Of a stretch of 64,000 nucleotides of DNA, positions 24,501 through 36,880 are shown piece by piece; positions within the stretch are counted from its first letter, which is position 1, and each line of letters starts with the position of its first letter. The stretch spans positions 1,557,644 to 1,621,643 of the forward strand of contig PTEX01000032.1 in the NCBI GenBank assembly GCA_003342815.1, given 5' to 3'. Both the position numbers and the translations under genes were made by a program. This DNA comes from Eudromia elegans. Its lineage: Eukaryota > Chordata > Aves > Tinamiformes > Tinamidae. The notes under the pieces were generated by a model. It was not told where the DNA came from and searched no databases. It saw nothing but the letters and a program-made list of their open reading frames with translations.

Positions 24501-27500
24501 TCCTGCTGTGTAAATTTAGGTGTGCGCTTTTGAATCTTTACAAGATCAAGCCTTTAATGAAATGCCTTAGAATATCTTCATACTATTTTGCCCACATTGC
24601 AGGGTTTCTCCTCCTTATTTGGATCTCTCTGCATTTCCATAACAGGGAAAAAAAATAGCTCATCACAGCTTGTCCATATCCTGCATTCAGATCTGCATCT
24701 GTTTGACACTGATTTAAGGTATCTCATTTTCCTTACTGGCTCTTACTACTCTGAGAAATGTTAAACCATTATGCTGGCCATACGGAGAGTATTATTTATG
24801 CTGAAGGAATACATTTCATATCTTCTTCTTTCAAAATACCCATGAGCACAGGGTTAAACTGTAAAACAGGATGACTTTTAGTTAACAGTCAGTAGAAATT
24901 TTAAGAATTACATCCCGATATGATAATATTTCTCCTTAAATATGCTATGAAAAATTCAACCTAAAGAAGCCCGTGTAATAGAGTGATTAGCCTTCAAAGC
25001 ACCGAGAGGAGCCGCTCCACTCTGGCTGCAAGTTTCTATCAATTATTAGTGTCGTCTGCTTGAAATCGTCCAAAGTGCTCGGGACAGAAATATTGCAAAG
25101 CCAAACAGGGCAGACTGATAGGATGCCTAAATGGACGGCCTTTCTGAAGACAGCTCATAATAGTGTTTGGCTTTGAAACCTTAATGTTAACAGCTTTGAC
25201 GAGACTGCTCCTAATTTGTATTTAAGACCCATTACCTCTTCCTCTAAGCAATCTTCGAGAAAAATCATTTGTTCTAGGGGGATATTTGCCACCCAGAGCA
25301 GCTCTGTAATGGCCGTTAATTCACACCATTTTGCCCGCTCCTGTATTAATCAGCAAACTGTGAATCATCCCAGTGTTTCCCGGCTCACAGATGTACGACG
25401 AGAGCAGCGGCGAGGCCAGTTGGGTTTCTCTCCCCATTCAGACACAGGGACAATATCAGTTCCTGTTTACAGCCACTTCTTTGTTTTCCCCCACCCACGC
25501 GCTGAAATTTCTCCAAAATGCCCAGAGAAAAAGAGACTGAGTTCATTTTACCAGGAAAGTTATTTCTAGGTATTGCATCTGAGACAAAACATGTTTGTAC
25601 TTTTATTTGTGCGCTGCATTCGCTGCAGGGAGGAGCTGGAAGAGCTCCCTGCTCCTCCGATCTGCTGCCCGGCGCCACTCACATGATTTAACAGCATCTC
25701 AGGCCCTGATTTATTTACTTTCTTGCTTTTCAGTCCATTCATTGAATTAGTCTTTGGTTCCACAGGCATTTCTGCCTCGCAAAATACATATGCAATTTGA
25801 GACCGTTACAAGACAATCTTGGGAGGAAGCGGCCCTGAAATTCAAGGGGACAAATCATGCTGCCAAAAATACCGCGGTAAAAATATTAAAATTAATTATT
25901 AATTCGGGCATCACATTTGAGATAGCAAGAAGGGCAGAGCTTTAAGGAGGTGAGCATGTGTTTCCTGAAAGCCAGGCTGCTTTTAGCTCAAAATGAGCTC
26001 CCAAAACTGCCATTACAAAGAAATATCCAGCAAATACACAGACAGCAGCCGCATCTTCCGCAAAAAGCCTGGAACTAAGACGCCCCCATATTAATGGGAA
26101 TTCACAGCACAGAGGAAATAAAAGTAGGGTCACGGAAAGCATTTCCTCCTTGCTATTCATCAGATTGTTATATTATGAATGTACCTTTTCTATATAAGAA
26201 CTATGGGCACTCTTGTAAGTGAGGATGCAAGCAGTTTGTCTTACTCATCCCTAACCACTATTCATGTTCTTAATTTTCAGCACGATACCCACAAGGACCA
26301 TGCACTCAGGAGCTTCACTATGAAGCCCACCAGTCACTGTGAGAATGCCCCATGTCTTTTCCCCTTAGGACTGCAATTTCCAGGTCATTTAAAACTTAAT
26401 TGCATTTAATGCAACATAGAAAAAAGTACACATTCAAAGCATTTTGCTCCACTGCTTACATATTACAGCTTTCTGCATGCTGGGGTTTTTTTTGTGGTGA
26501 TTAAGCAAAATGAAAATAAAAAAGCCAGAAAATCTGTAGTTGAGGCCTGATTCAGACAGTATTTAGCCCAAGAGCAACTTGTGAACGTTGCCACTAGTCT
26601 GAGCAAGGGCGCTGTGGAAAGGGGCCACCTGGGCGAGCAGGAACAGGGTCTACATGTGTTGCCAGTCGGCGTCAGAATGTGGCTGCACATCAAATTAATC
26701 AGACACTTTTTAGCACGATCATATCACTTTCCCTGGGCATCTGAGAGCCCAGGTCCTCCCTATCCCCCACTGCAGAACAAAAGGAAACAACGGCCTGTTG
26801 CTTAAAGCAACACCGAAAGACCGACTGAAAACCACACAGGCAGTTTTAGTAGAGTTGATGCAGAACCTCTGTGCGGTGGCCCGTGCTCTGCCAGGACCGG
26901 GGACACCGGTGACACTGCACAGAAGTTCAGCCCACGTGACGGGTGTGGGGAAACTCATTTGACACAGCCCATCGGGCTCGAACTCTGTGCCTTGTTGTCC
27001 TAAATGTCCTACCATACAAACTGAAGAGCTGCGTGGGCTCAGCTACAACAGGGAAATGCTTTGAAACACCCGCCATCTCACCCAAGAAGTGCACATACAC
27101 AACCTGAGAAAACTAACAGAACAAGCAGATCAGGTGTGACCTCAATTTAGTATCTTCACTGCGGCACTGCTGGAAACGCTGCGTCTCTATCGGCACGTTG
27201 AGGCCAAACCCCCATCCCTGCACACAAGTTCACCCCTCACTTTCTACGAGGTCTCCTGCAGGATCGAGGCGAGGGGGATAAGGGAGGAGCCTCACGCGCT
27301 GAAATACCAGCCCGGTTGCAACTGCACAAACAAACATAAATGCAGAAATGACCATTCAAGAAGATGTTTCTCCATCTGCGGAGAGGTCAAACTCCAGGCT
27401 CAGCCTTATTGCTCTCTGTAATCCAGATTCATCACCAGCTTCCTTTATTCACCCATTCAAAGGCACTTAATTAGCTGAAGGGCTTGTTGCTTTGCCTTCA

Positions 27501-27621
27501 AAAGCTCTCCACTCCCTCAAAGGCTTTGCTGGGGTATTGTGCTACCACTGCCCTTTGAAATCAAATCTGTTTTTCTTCTCCACTGCATTAGTGAAAGAAG
27601 AAAAAGTAATATTTTAAAAAA

Positions 27622-27726
27622 TGAGAAGGCTGGGGGGGGAGGGAAGAGAGGAAGGGAAAAAGAGACAGAAAGAGAAAAAAGAAAGAGAAAAACAGAAAAA
27701 AGAAAAAGAAAGAAGGAAAAACAAAG
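27622..27726. repeat. Polypurine (G/A) tract
   Basis: About 100 bases that are almost only purine on the plus strand, starting with a run of eight G and continuing as degenerate GAAA/GGAA units. Such tracts can form triplex (H-DNA) structures. On the MAMLD1 strand it is polypyrimidine. Confidence 0.9.
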
Positions 27727-30700
27727 CGGAACTTCTTTCAAAGTGGCTTTAAAGATAAGTTTGACACTTAAAGGAAAAGCAGGGGGCGGAGGGGGACAGG
27801 ATAGAAACCACAGATGAAATCTGGCCAGCACTTCTGGTCTCATTACTACATGATACCATAGCTGTTTTACATGCTAGCGAGATTCCTTGCGACATCTTGG
27901 AAATCCCAGAGAAAACTTCACTTCTGCCCTGCTCCTGGGGCAGGAACACACGGCCACAGATGCTGCCGGCTGAGCTCTCTGCACTCGCAAACCTAAAGTG
28001 CTGCTGAATCACAACACCCTCCCCAATGCTCACGGTGTGCAGGCTTTCCAGGGGCAGGAACGACTTGATTGAGCACAGGACACCAAGGAATCAGCCTGCG
28101 GTATTAAGCATTCCTATGTTTAAGATTTTAAAAACTGTGTTTTGTATTGCATTATATTTATTTAACCTTTAACATCAAAGCTCTGGGTCAGTTTGCTCTC
28201 TATAGCAGTGCATTTCATCTTCAGTTTTGTTTCTGTATATGGAGAGCTCATGCACAGAAGCAAGATTTTTAGTTTAATTTTTTTCCTTGTATATTTAATC
28301 TAGCTCAGGGGCACTGGTGTTTCTCTGCAACCTATAATTTACCCTGCCAACTCAGATACTGTATTTCTGCTTCACCACAGTTAAAGAAACACTGTCAAGC
28401 CCTCTTCTAAGTTGTTTTGCAGTCTTCCCTATGCTCTTCACTATCTCTAATGCAGTTCTCACAGAGCAAATACAGCTATTAGTACTGCAAATTATATTGT
28501 TGTTCTCTCTGTTTCTGCTCCTACCTTTTTTCCCTTCCTATCATTTTTGGCTTTGGAGCTGAAGCAAATGCACCCTTCCCTGGCGATCCCGTGCAACTAT
28601 CCGGATGCCGGCAGGAATGCGGTGAGCTCCAAGAATAGCACGTTTGGTTGCTACAGAGCAACTGGAGCTCAGAAATGCCTGATGTGCCACACCCCGGCAA
28701 AGGCCATTTATCATTTATGCCTCCCCCAACACGAGTGTTAAGTTTTGTTTGTTTTTTAAACGTTTTCCACACGGAGCAGTGGGCACCATTGCCCTCCTCA
28801 CCAGGGCTCTGAAAATTTAACTGAGTCGAACTTGGGGTTGGAAAACCAAGAGCGAGTGCCCCAAACAGCTCCCTTTGCACCAACCTGAGTTCACCTACAA
28901 AGCTCACGGGCTCATTTCTCTGCCCTTGAGGGAGCCCTGCTTTCCATTCGCAGGGACCCTTCCCTTTTCTGACATGGGCAGGGAGAAGAGAGCAGCTTGG
29001 CGGGTGCAGTGACGTTGTATCAGCATAGCTGAAGGGAGAATGGGGCCTGGTATCTCTGCCATGCCAGAAGAGAAGATCTGCAAGTACAAACGGCACTTAG
29101 ACATGATAATGAGGGAGATGCCCAACTCCTCAGCCTGCCTGGGCAAACGCAGCTCTTCCTGCATCCGGACACTGCCAACAGCAAGCGGCTTCGTGTTCAG
29201 CCCAGTCAACACCATGGGATGGTTGTGGGGACCGTCCTTGACCATTCTCGGGCATTTAACACCACCTTTATGTTGTGGATTTGTGATTCCAGACCTTTGA
29301 GTGTAATTTCACCCACTGAGCATTGGTACTACGGGAGTAAAACGAAAACCTGAACATATCCACAAGAGCAGTGTTAGCGCTACCAGGCTTTATACTATCA
29401 CACAATGCAAGCTGTCAGTGCCCAAATCAATATCTGTCAATGCTCAGCAATAAAGACACAGTGCTTCAGATGTGAAAAGATTAGATGTTATCAAATTTAC
29501 CAATTGCCCAAGCAATGCGGGATTTGGGGTGAAGACTGATTAAGCTTAAGAGATATATCATTAAGTGCAAAAATCATACAGCTGGGAGGCACTCGCAGTA
29601 CCCCAGCTTTTGGAATGCACAGTCTTCGCTTTAATATACATTAAAACGAGAGCAAAAAATCTCACTCTAGGTCTAAGTCACAGCCACTGCTCTCTTCCCC
29701 ATGTTGCTCTGCCTGCTACAAGGATCAAATTTCATGGTTTATTGTTCTCCCTCCAACTGGCCACCATCCACATTCTTCTTTGGCACAAAGCTGCACCTCT
29801 TGCTCAAAGGAAGAGAGCACTATGCCTTCTTTTTATAAATTTTAGTCACATTTACAAACACACACACAGAGTATGGAGATGACTTTTAAACAGTAAACAA
29901 CATTCCAGGGAATGCTGTTATTTTTCTTTCAGCATATTTCTGCGATTGAGGTTAAAAATGGGAATTTTCCACCAGACAGTTACTAATTTTTCAAGATGCA
30001 GAGCCTGTCTCTCTCCTCTCTTCTGAATCTTTAGCTTTCTGCCTTCTAATGAAACAACTGATCCACGTTTGAAAAACCCTGTTCATCATGAGCTTCAGTA
30101 CAGAGCTGCCACTGAGACGCTAAGAAGGTCAAATTCAGCTCGCAAACACATTGCTGCAAATCAGAAAAAAACCAAAAACAAAAGAACAACCTCCACTGAA
30201 GCCACTTCTTTATAATGGAATAAAACAGATGCAAACCAAGTATGGCCCAAAACTTGAGTATCCATTTTTGGGGAAAATAAGAAACTACTGCAGACAAACA
30301 GCAGATCACAGGGTAGATTCAAAGAAACACAGCAAGTATCCCAGGCACAGAAGAGAAGCCCGGTAATTAGAATATTTTCTCCATGTAGTTTCCTTTTATT
30401 TCAGTGCTTAGGCCAATTTTTTTCTCACAGGCAATTTTCCATAAAATTATCAAAACCTAACAAAATGTTCTACTCCTGAAAATCCACCATCTTTCCTAGG
30501 CAGCTTAACCGACTGTAAAACTGAAGCACTGTCATCTGCCGTATAATTAATGTAATAAGTCCTACCTTGTAAAATCAGGGAGGCAGCGTGTGCTTACCTA
30601 ACTAGTCTGAAAACGTAAACTCTTCATCACCTGTAATCACCTTAACTGTCCTTGATCTTCACTGAGAGCCCCTAAATCATAACAATTCTCCAGTACTGAG

Positions 30701-32369
30701 AATCCACTAAAACTGCAGCCCCGGCAGAGCATTTGGGAAGTTGCTTGAGGAGAGGCTCTTTGGGCCAATTAAAAGAGACTCACTGCAGGAATTTTTCCTC
30801 TGGTTCATCTGGATTAATCAAAGGGTTCAGAGGTGCAAGGCAAAAATGCAGCGCGGGGGATAGCAGGGCACAGGAAACCTCAGGAATCCGCTAGGGACAC
30901 GGCAATTCCACACACCCAGCGGGGAGCCACAGAAAAAAATATATCTGCTCAAAGGTTATGGACACACGATCAAAAGCGATCGTGTTGCTGCAGCTCAACA
31001 ACTTCCCAGCCGTGGCTGGAGAGGCAGCAGGAGCCCGTGAGCGTGTTCTGCAGCCCGCTGCCTGCAGAGCAGCGCCGCGGACGGGCTGTGCTCCTCAAGC
31101 TGCAGCAACCTCCTCCTTCTGGTCGCATATACATACTCTTGGATTGCCAACGTGGCCAAACTCTCTGCTTTGTGTTCAAGCAGGGTCCTCCTGAACACAA
31201 GCAGGGCCCTCACATATCTAAAGGAACCTGCTTCCTTCAGGCCTTTGTAGAATTAGGAGCCTTTTACTGATAACGCTTTAAAGTGAACACTGCAAGCCGT
31301 GTTGCTATCTGTGAGTAGGCAATGGAATGAGCTGCTGGCCCTTCCCAGCGACTGCTTTTGAGCAGCTGTATGAAGCAAGGGAGAAGAGAGTGGACACAGG
31401 CTGGAAAAGTGAGCCGATCCCCACATGGCATGGTGGACACGCACCTCATGAAGCTACCACTAAGGAGGTGACATCTAGCAACCAGCCCCTTCTTTCTCAT
31501 TGCTATCGTCACAAAAGGCTCCACTGAGTCACCCCTGCTGAAGAAATCCAGCCTTGTAAGATGGGCTGAGTTAGCAGTGAAGAAGAGCAGCGAAAGCCAC
31601 GATCTGCACCGTGTCCCCAGCTCTGGAGCAGCTCCCAGCCGAGCCTCAGAGCTCACCCCCTTCTGCCGGGTGAGAAGCCTTCCCATTGCCAGGGCTTTTG
31701 CATTTACCATCTCCACTGGTCTCACGGATCAACAAAGGGTGGGGAATGGCCCTCATCCAAAGCAGGGCATTGCTCCTGGCTAAAGCTCCTAACTGGTATT
31801 TCAAGTCTGCCTCTTTGATATTCAGGAGCTGCACTGTTTGACCTGCTGTCCGTGAAGGAGTCATATTTTAACTTCACTTCTCAACCCACCTGGCCTTTGC
31901 CTCAGAAGCATAACACAGCTGAATTCGGTCAAGGACCAAAGCAGAGAGACCATTATGAAAAAGAAATGATCTTTTAATGCCTATGGAAAAGATGATGCAA
32001 AGCCCATTACAGGACGTCTCCACTCCTTACAATATGAGCTAAATAAGCACAACACCTATATATTTGAAAAAAGATATATTTCAGCGGTATGAAATGCGCT
32101 CTGCCCAATGTACGCTACTTTTTGTCTAGCAGCATGAAGTTCCCGGCTTTTAGAGAAGAGAAAGTCCACGGATTCCAGCACATTTCAATTGAAGAAATAT
32201 ATAAAATAACTTCTGAGAGCTCCTGGATAACCTCAGTGCCTTACCCTGCACACACTGTGTTCACCCCAGAAGTTTAGAGGTGTTGCAGTAGAAATATGAA
32301 GTAAAAATCAGAAAATGAACACCTCGGTGTTTTCACACAACCCCTATAAGATAGAAGCAGCGCTCTCAC

Positions 32370-34082
32370 CTGTCTGTTCTGAGATGCCAGGGCAGCGGGC
32401 TGCATGTGCCTCTGCACGCGATGGGGCTGCATCAGTTGCCGAAACTGCTGCTGGAGGAACTGGCTGTTGTTGGGCTGCTGGGACTGCTGCGTGGCTGGAG
32501 ATTGCTGCTGCTGCTGCTGCTGCTGGAGATAGTGAATGAGAGACTGCTGCCCTTGTCCTGCCGTCATGGGCGACACCTTTTGAGTAGAGGACTCTGAGGC
32601 AAAGTGAGACAGTGGTTTGGTGTTATTGAAAGAGAACTGGTCTTGGCTAACAGGGCTCTCATTCACCAGGCCTGGCTGTAAGCTACTGGATGGCTGTTGC
32701 ATAATTATGTTCATGTTTTTGGACTGGTTTGGAGTCATTGATTTAAAAAGCGAGCTCTGCATACTTGTGGGGTTGCTGGTGGGGGTCATGTTAGAGATTA
32801 AGGTACCTTGAGGACTGAAGGGCTGCTGGTGCAGAGCTGGGCTTGACAGCTTTTCAGGCCTGTAAGGAGGAGAAGGTCCAGTGCTTGTCGAGGCTATGCT
32901 GGCAACCATGTTGTTCTGTGGACTTTTGATGTTGTTGGGGGGGATGCTGGCGGAGGTCAGGGTGGGCAGCATGGCGCTCTGAGGGCTGAAAGGCTGCTGG
33001 TTCAGAGCCGGGCTGGAGAGCTTCTCCGACCCGTAGGGAGGAGAGGGTCCGCTGGACGGGGTGCTGCTGGAAGCCATGCTGGAGAGCAGCGGGTTTTGAG
33101 GACTCTGAATGTTGCTTCCTGGCAAATTATTAGAGGCCATGCCGGACACCATGACATTCTGGGGACTGAAAGGCTGGTGGTGTGGAGATGATCCTGCCCT
33201 GTAAGGGGGAGAGAGACCAGGAGGAGACATAGTCGGCCAGCTGGGAGCCTGAACTTGTTGCTTGGTCGTAGACACCTGCTTGCTGGCTGCGAGCTGCTTG
33301 AGCTGCTGTGCGTGCCAGTTGGAGCCAGGCATGTTGGGCAGGGGAACGGGAAGCATGGCGGGCGGCTGGCCCTTCCCCTGGGCCGCCGTGGAGATGGGCG
33401 ACGCGGCAGGCTTGCTCGAGGGGGGAACCTGGAAGCTGGCTCCTGCCGACGACGGCCTCATCTGAGGAGATCCTCCGCTGCCTGGGTTGCAGCCGGGTGA
33501 AAAGTCTTTGTTAGCAACATGGTTCTCCAAGTGGGAAGTCTGCGGGGAGGACTTCGGGGTGCTACTGAGGCTCGGCTGAGAATGACTCAGGCCCAGCGGC
33601 TCTTCAGCCTTGCTGCCCAAAATCTTCTCCAGGTCCAGGTCATTGGGAGAAGGATCTGGCATTTTTGTCAGCTCTTCCAACAGATCTTGCAGCTCTTGGT
33701 CCACGGTCTGCAAGCTGTTTCCTTTCTCGTCATAGTGGACAATGTTGTTACTCTGTCCTCCTATTGAGCCCTTCGGGTTTATTTCTGCGTTGGGTGGAAC
33801 GGGAAACGGAGACGCGATGCCGCCGCCGCCGCCGTTCAGGTGATTGCTCTCCATGAGCACCGAGTGACCCGCTACTCCCAGGGAGGACGCGCTGTGGCTG
33901 CCGGGGAAGGGCGAATTCTGCATTTCCGGACACGCCACGTTGGGATTGCTGCCCTGGCCCATGGAGAGGGTGACGTCGTCGAGGCAGAGCCTTTTACTGT
34001 CACCGGGGAAAACGACCTCAGGCACCCCACTGGAGGCAGGAGAGCTGTCATCTTCCAGTTTTCTTTTAATGGATCCCTGTAG
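32370..34082 (-). CDS. MAMLD1: MAMLD1 large coding exon (mastermind core, 571 codons)
   Basis: Internal coding exon of 1713 nt, open throughout and phase 0 at both ends. The acceptor is a long pyrimidine tract ending in tttttttgcag just above 34082. The donor is CAGACAG followed by gtgagag at 32369. Counting the first codon (CTA, Leu) as residue 1, blocks are: basic SIKRK (4-8); CLDDVTLSMG (33-42); the acidic, leucine-rich VDQELQDLLEELTK plus DLDLEKILG (127-156); GSPQMRPSSAG (204-214); WHAQQLKQLAASKQ (256-269); three S/P-rich repeats (about 289-455); FNNTKPLSHF (485-494); and HYLQ followed by a run of eight Gln (520-527). The same blocks occur in this order in MAML family proteins. The product should be nuclear and largely disordered. 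There is no natural start in the exon: the first in-frame Met is residue 41, so an upstream coding exon is expected. Identity is firm; exon edges are strong by splice consensus. Confidence 0.95.
32505..32525 (-). repeat. MAMLD1: CAG repeat coding the poly-Gln run of MAMLD1
   Basis: Seven pure CTG units on the plus strand (CAG on the coding strand) plus one CAA code eight consecutive Gln after HYL. MAML family members carry poly-Gln at this place, and its length varies widely between genes and species. Confidence 0.9.
32720..33218 (-). repeat. MAMLD1: Three tandem S/P-rich modules inside MAMLD1
   Basis: Three units of about 57 residues start near 33218, 33050 and 32879 on the minus strand. 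Each opens with (G)LSPPYR or GPSPPY, then EKLSSPAL in the second and third, then QPFSPQ. The first two continue through SPQN to a Ser-rich tail, and the third through a related Met/Ser/Thr tail. The first unit has AGSSPHH where the others have EKLSSPAL. Units 2 and 3 are closest to each other. This is internal duplication of coding DNA within one exon; the human protein shows related repeats. Confidence 0.85.
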
Positions 34083-35328
34083 CTGCAAAAAAAGAAAGAA
34101 GGAAGAAGAAAGGCTCTGTCATTGACCTTATTCCAACACGCGCTGAAGCTCCATACTTGAACACGGAGACGGAGACACTGGAAATTAAATCCCACAATTA
34201 AAAATCCAATCATGTGAGGCAAATTCAATCAGGATTTAAGTGGGTGCAACTTCACTGAAATCAGAAGAGTTATAGTGACACAGAGGCTAAATCTGACATG
34301 TTGGTCTTAAAACAGATGTTAAAGCTATAAAATATTGTCTGTAATGTGAACTGTAATAGAAGTTTTTAAAATAGTTTCTGGTACCATTTCAATTACGACA
34401 TTATACTCCCTGCATAACAAACATGCCAACGTTTTTATGGTAACATTTTTTAGGTCTAAACAATGGCATATCTGAATGAAATCACAGAGTGAATTTAGTG
34501 ACCTTCCGCCAGTAACTCAGATTAAATTCAGACCCAAGAAAACTAAATTGTTTTACTTTCTTTATAGGCAGTGCATGTGAAATAACTGGCACACTTTCTA
34601 AATAAACCAAACTAAAAAAAAAAATCTCAAGTATCTAAGCAGCTTTTCAACTTTCAAGCTTGCTAATTACAGATGTTTTTGATTTTACAAAATATTTACC
34701 GACAGTAAAAAAAAAACTAAAATTCTATATTAAAAACTTAATTTTTAATAAATTTATGGTACTATGGGCTTTGTTCTGTTGAGGAACTGCAATTCATTCA
34801 TAAAAACTGAAATGTTAATGTTGCTGTCACAGCCAGCAAGAGTTTGCAGAACTGTAAATCTTGGGAGAAAACCTTCCCTACACAACGTATGTAAAGAGAG
34901 TGAAACTGAAAGCAGTTTCTCTAACATCAATTCCGTGTGGTGTGACAATCTCTCCTAAATATAATTACGGGTGGCTTTCATTCTTAACATCCACGACCCG
35001 CGTGTCACAGGATTAATCAGACATTAGCACTGCTGCTTCAGCTTAAGAGAAGCAGAATTATATTCTTGTTTATCAATCGAGGGAGGCGGCATTCAGGGAA
35101 GTATCTCATCAGCAATGGGAAACCCAGAGCGGGTCACTGCTGCTCTTACAGTAAAGCCTCTCCCAACCCCAGCCTACAATCAGAAGTGTCACCAGCCATC
35201 TAGGGCCACGACAAAAATTCACATCCAGTGGCAGTTGCTGCCATCCTACTGCCTAATCCCCGTGTAACCCTGTGAACGGGGCGGTTATGGGGGCCGTGAG
35301 TTACACTGGATATTCTCTGCTCTCAGCA

Positions 35329-35360
35329 GGGACCTAAGGGTCCTAAGGGACCTAAGGGTC
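35329..35360. repeat. 14-bp direct repeat with internal palindrome
   Basis: Two exact copies of gggacctaagggtc separated by ctaa. Each copy contains the inverted pair GGACC and GGTCC around taag. Short tandem duplication; no function recognised. Confidence 0.85.
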
Positions 35361-36810
35361 ACTGCTGTCAATGGCCAGTGGCTTCTGTGCTCCCAGACAA
35401 CGTGTGCCACCACCGCGAGGGGATGCACATCGCAGGGCACATGCAAGCTGCAGGGCACGGGGCAGGAGCGTGTCGCGCAGACCATGCTGGTGTCTAGTTT
35501 ACCTATATTTGGAGGAGAGTGAAAGGACACTGGAGGACAGAGAGAGGACACGTGTTAATTCTACCTGATGATCAGGGTGCTGGCGGATGGAAAAGCAGGT
35601 CTGTGCACTACAGACCTGTGCATCTGGTTTTGGAAGGAATTTACCTCTGCTCCATACAGGCGTTTTCAGTGGTATTGATGGCAAAGAGACCTTTTTACAC
35701 GGCTATTTTCCATGTCTCCTCTGAATGCTGCCCCTTAGAGAAATCGGTACTTCTGTGGCCCCCCAGCTGCACTGCCTTAACACGGGCTGTGCTCGCAACC
35801 CACTTGCAGGTCACAGCTGGTGCAGAACAGGGACACGGGCATCCAGTGTCCATGCCTGCTCCTCCTCCCTCCATGGTCAGCAGTGCTGCCTGTGCTCTCA
35901 GTCTCTGCTCTGCCTTGGCACCCCAGCCAGAGACAGCCAGAGCACCAGCGATTTGATTATTCCTTGAGGTTGATGGAGCCAACGTTTGCTTAGCTTTAGG
36001 AAATGGAACAAGGCCTAGATCTTTTCCCAAGCGTTGGTCTAATGATGGATGAATTTATTTTCCCTCATTTTCTTTGATAAAATAAGGCAGAGCTGCATGT
36101 TTCAACAGATGTTTTGCTGTGTATGCTGAAACATGTCGGTAGGGCACAACTACTTACATTTAAACTCAGACATGCATCAAGGATCCTAACAGGAGCTTCA
36201 CAAGTCCAAAATAAATAGAGGCTGATCCCAAGTTGCACCCTGGGAAACCGGGGGCAGGACGTGGTGGGAATCTCCCGCTCCCGGCCAGCTGACATGCTGG
36301 CATGCATGTCCTTGCCAGCGCTCCTCCTGCCATCGCACACTCCGACGCTCTGAAGTACTGGGGAGAGATTCGGGCTTTTTAAACACTCAGAAAACATTTT
36401 CTAACTGTTGAACAGGGGAGCGGATGTGATAGGAAACCAAAGCTCCACTAGGCCAGACTACTATTACATATAGAAATATAGAACAAGGCCATACAGCTTT
36501 TGGAAGGCATGGCTGATCCAAAACTGGAATGGGATTTTTTAACTAGGATGCAGGAGGTTAGCCTGCCCAAGAAGCCTGCCTGGAAGAGGTATAGTGAATT
36601 TAGTTGGTTTTATATTCCCTTGGAATATATTCCCTCTATTTCTCTGTTGAATATTTGCACAGGGGGACCATTAAACTCAGAAGAACAACTTTCCTCAATG
36701 TAGACAGGTAGAACTCAGTAAAATTCAACTATGTTGGGTTTGCTTAAGATAGATGCGACTTAAGCCCGGTATTTGAGAGAGAAAGATAACATCTTTAGAA
36801 TGGACTAAAC

Positions 36811-36880
36811 AAATCATAGAAAAGTGTTGGTTGGAAGAGCCATCTGGGGATCATTAGCCTTCTGCTCCAAGCACATCACA
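36811..36880 (-). mobile_element. CR1-like LINE 3' end remnant
   Basis: The plus strand has aatcatagaaaagtgttgg then ttggaagagccatctgggg. This resembles the antisense of the CR1 3' end found across bird genomes (aatcatagaatgg.. ttgggttggaaggga..). It is short and heavily diverged, so the edges are approximate. A decayed CR1 is the main internal support for a sauropsid source. Confidence 0.45.

Larger units (their letters stand above)
9189..32369 (-). other. MAMLD1: MAMLD1 large intron, 23.2 kb
   Basis: Runs from the donor gtgagag at 32369 to the acceptor tttcttggcag at 9189. No further exon with mastermind-like coding was recognised. It holds a (AACC)8 repeat at 9900, an A-rich tract at 11575, CpG pockets at 16.4-16.8, 17.7-18.1 and 21.4-21.6 kb, poly-T runs near 24.02 and 24.34 kb, a polypurine tract at 27.6 kb and NR5A1/ERR-type motifs at 15.09 and 17.00 kb. 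Long AT-rich stretches without clear transposons (for example 22.3-25.4 and 28.1-30.7 kb) look like single-copy intron, possibly with conserved elements. I cannot test conservation here. Confidence 0.8.
5795..34082 (-). other. MAMLD1: MAMLD1 gene, visible part (four coding exons plus 3' UTR)
   Basis: Composite entry for the minus-strand gene. Coding exons in transcript order are 34082-32370, 9188-9042, 8388-8307 and 8026-6996, with GT-AG junctions and phases 0, 0 and 1. Together they give 990 residues and a TAG stop. MAMLD1 is a nuclear transcriptional co-activator related to Mastermind. From family knowledge, the human gene at Xq28 is linked to hypospadias, is a target of NR5A1 and activates HES3. 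The phrases SIKRKLEDD, CLDDVTLSMG, LQDLLEELTK and DLDLEKILG, together with their order, match MAMLD1 more closely than MAML1-3. The upstream coding sequence, expected to be a few tens of residues, was not found. In human the neighbouring gene is MTM1, and no myotubularin exon is visible here. The 3' limit is inferred from a poly(A) signal. Confidence 0.9.
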
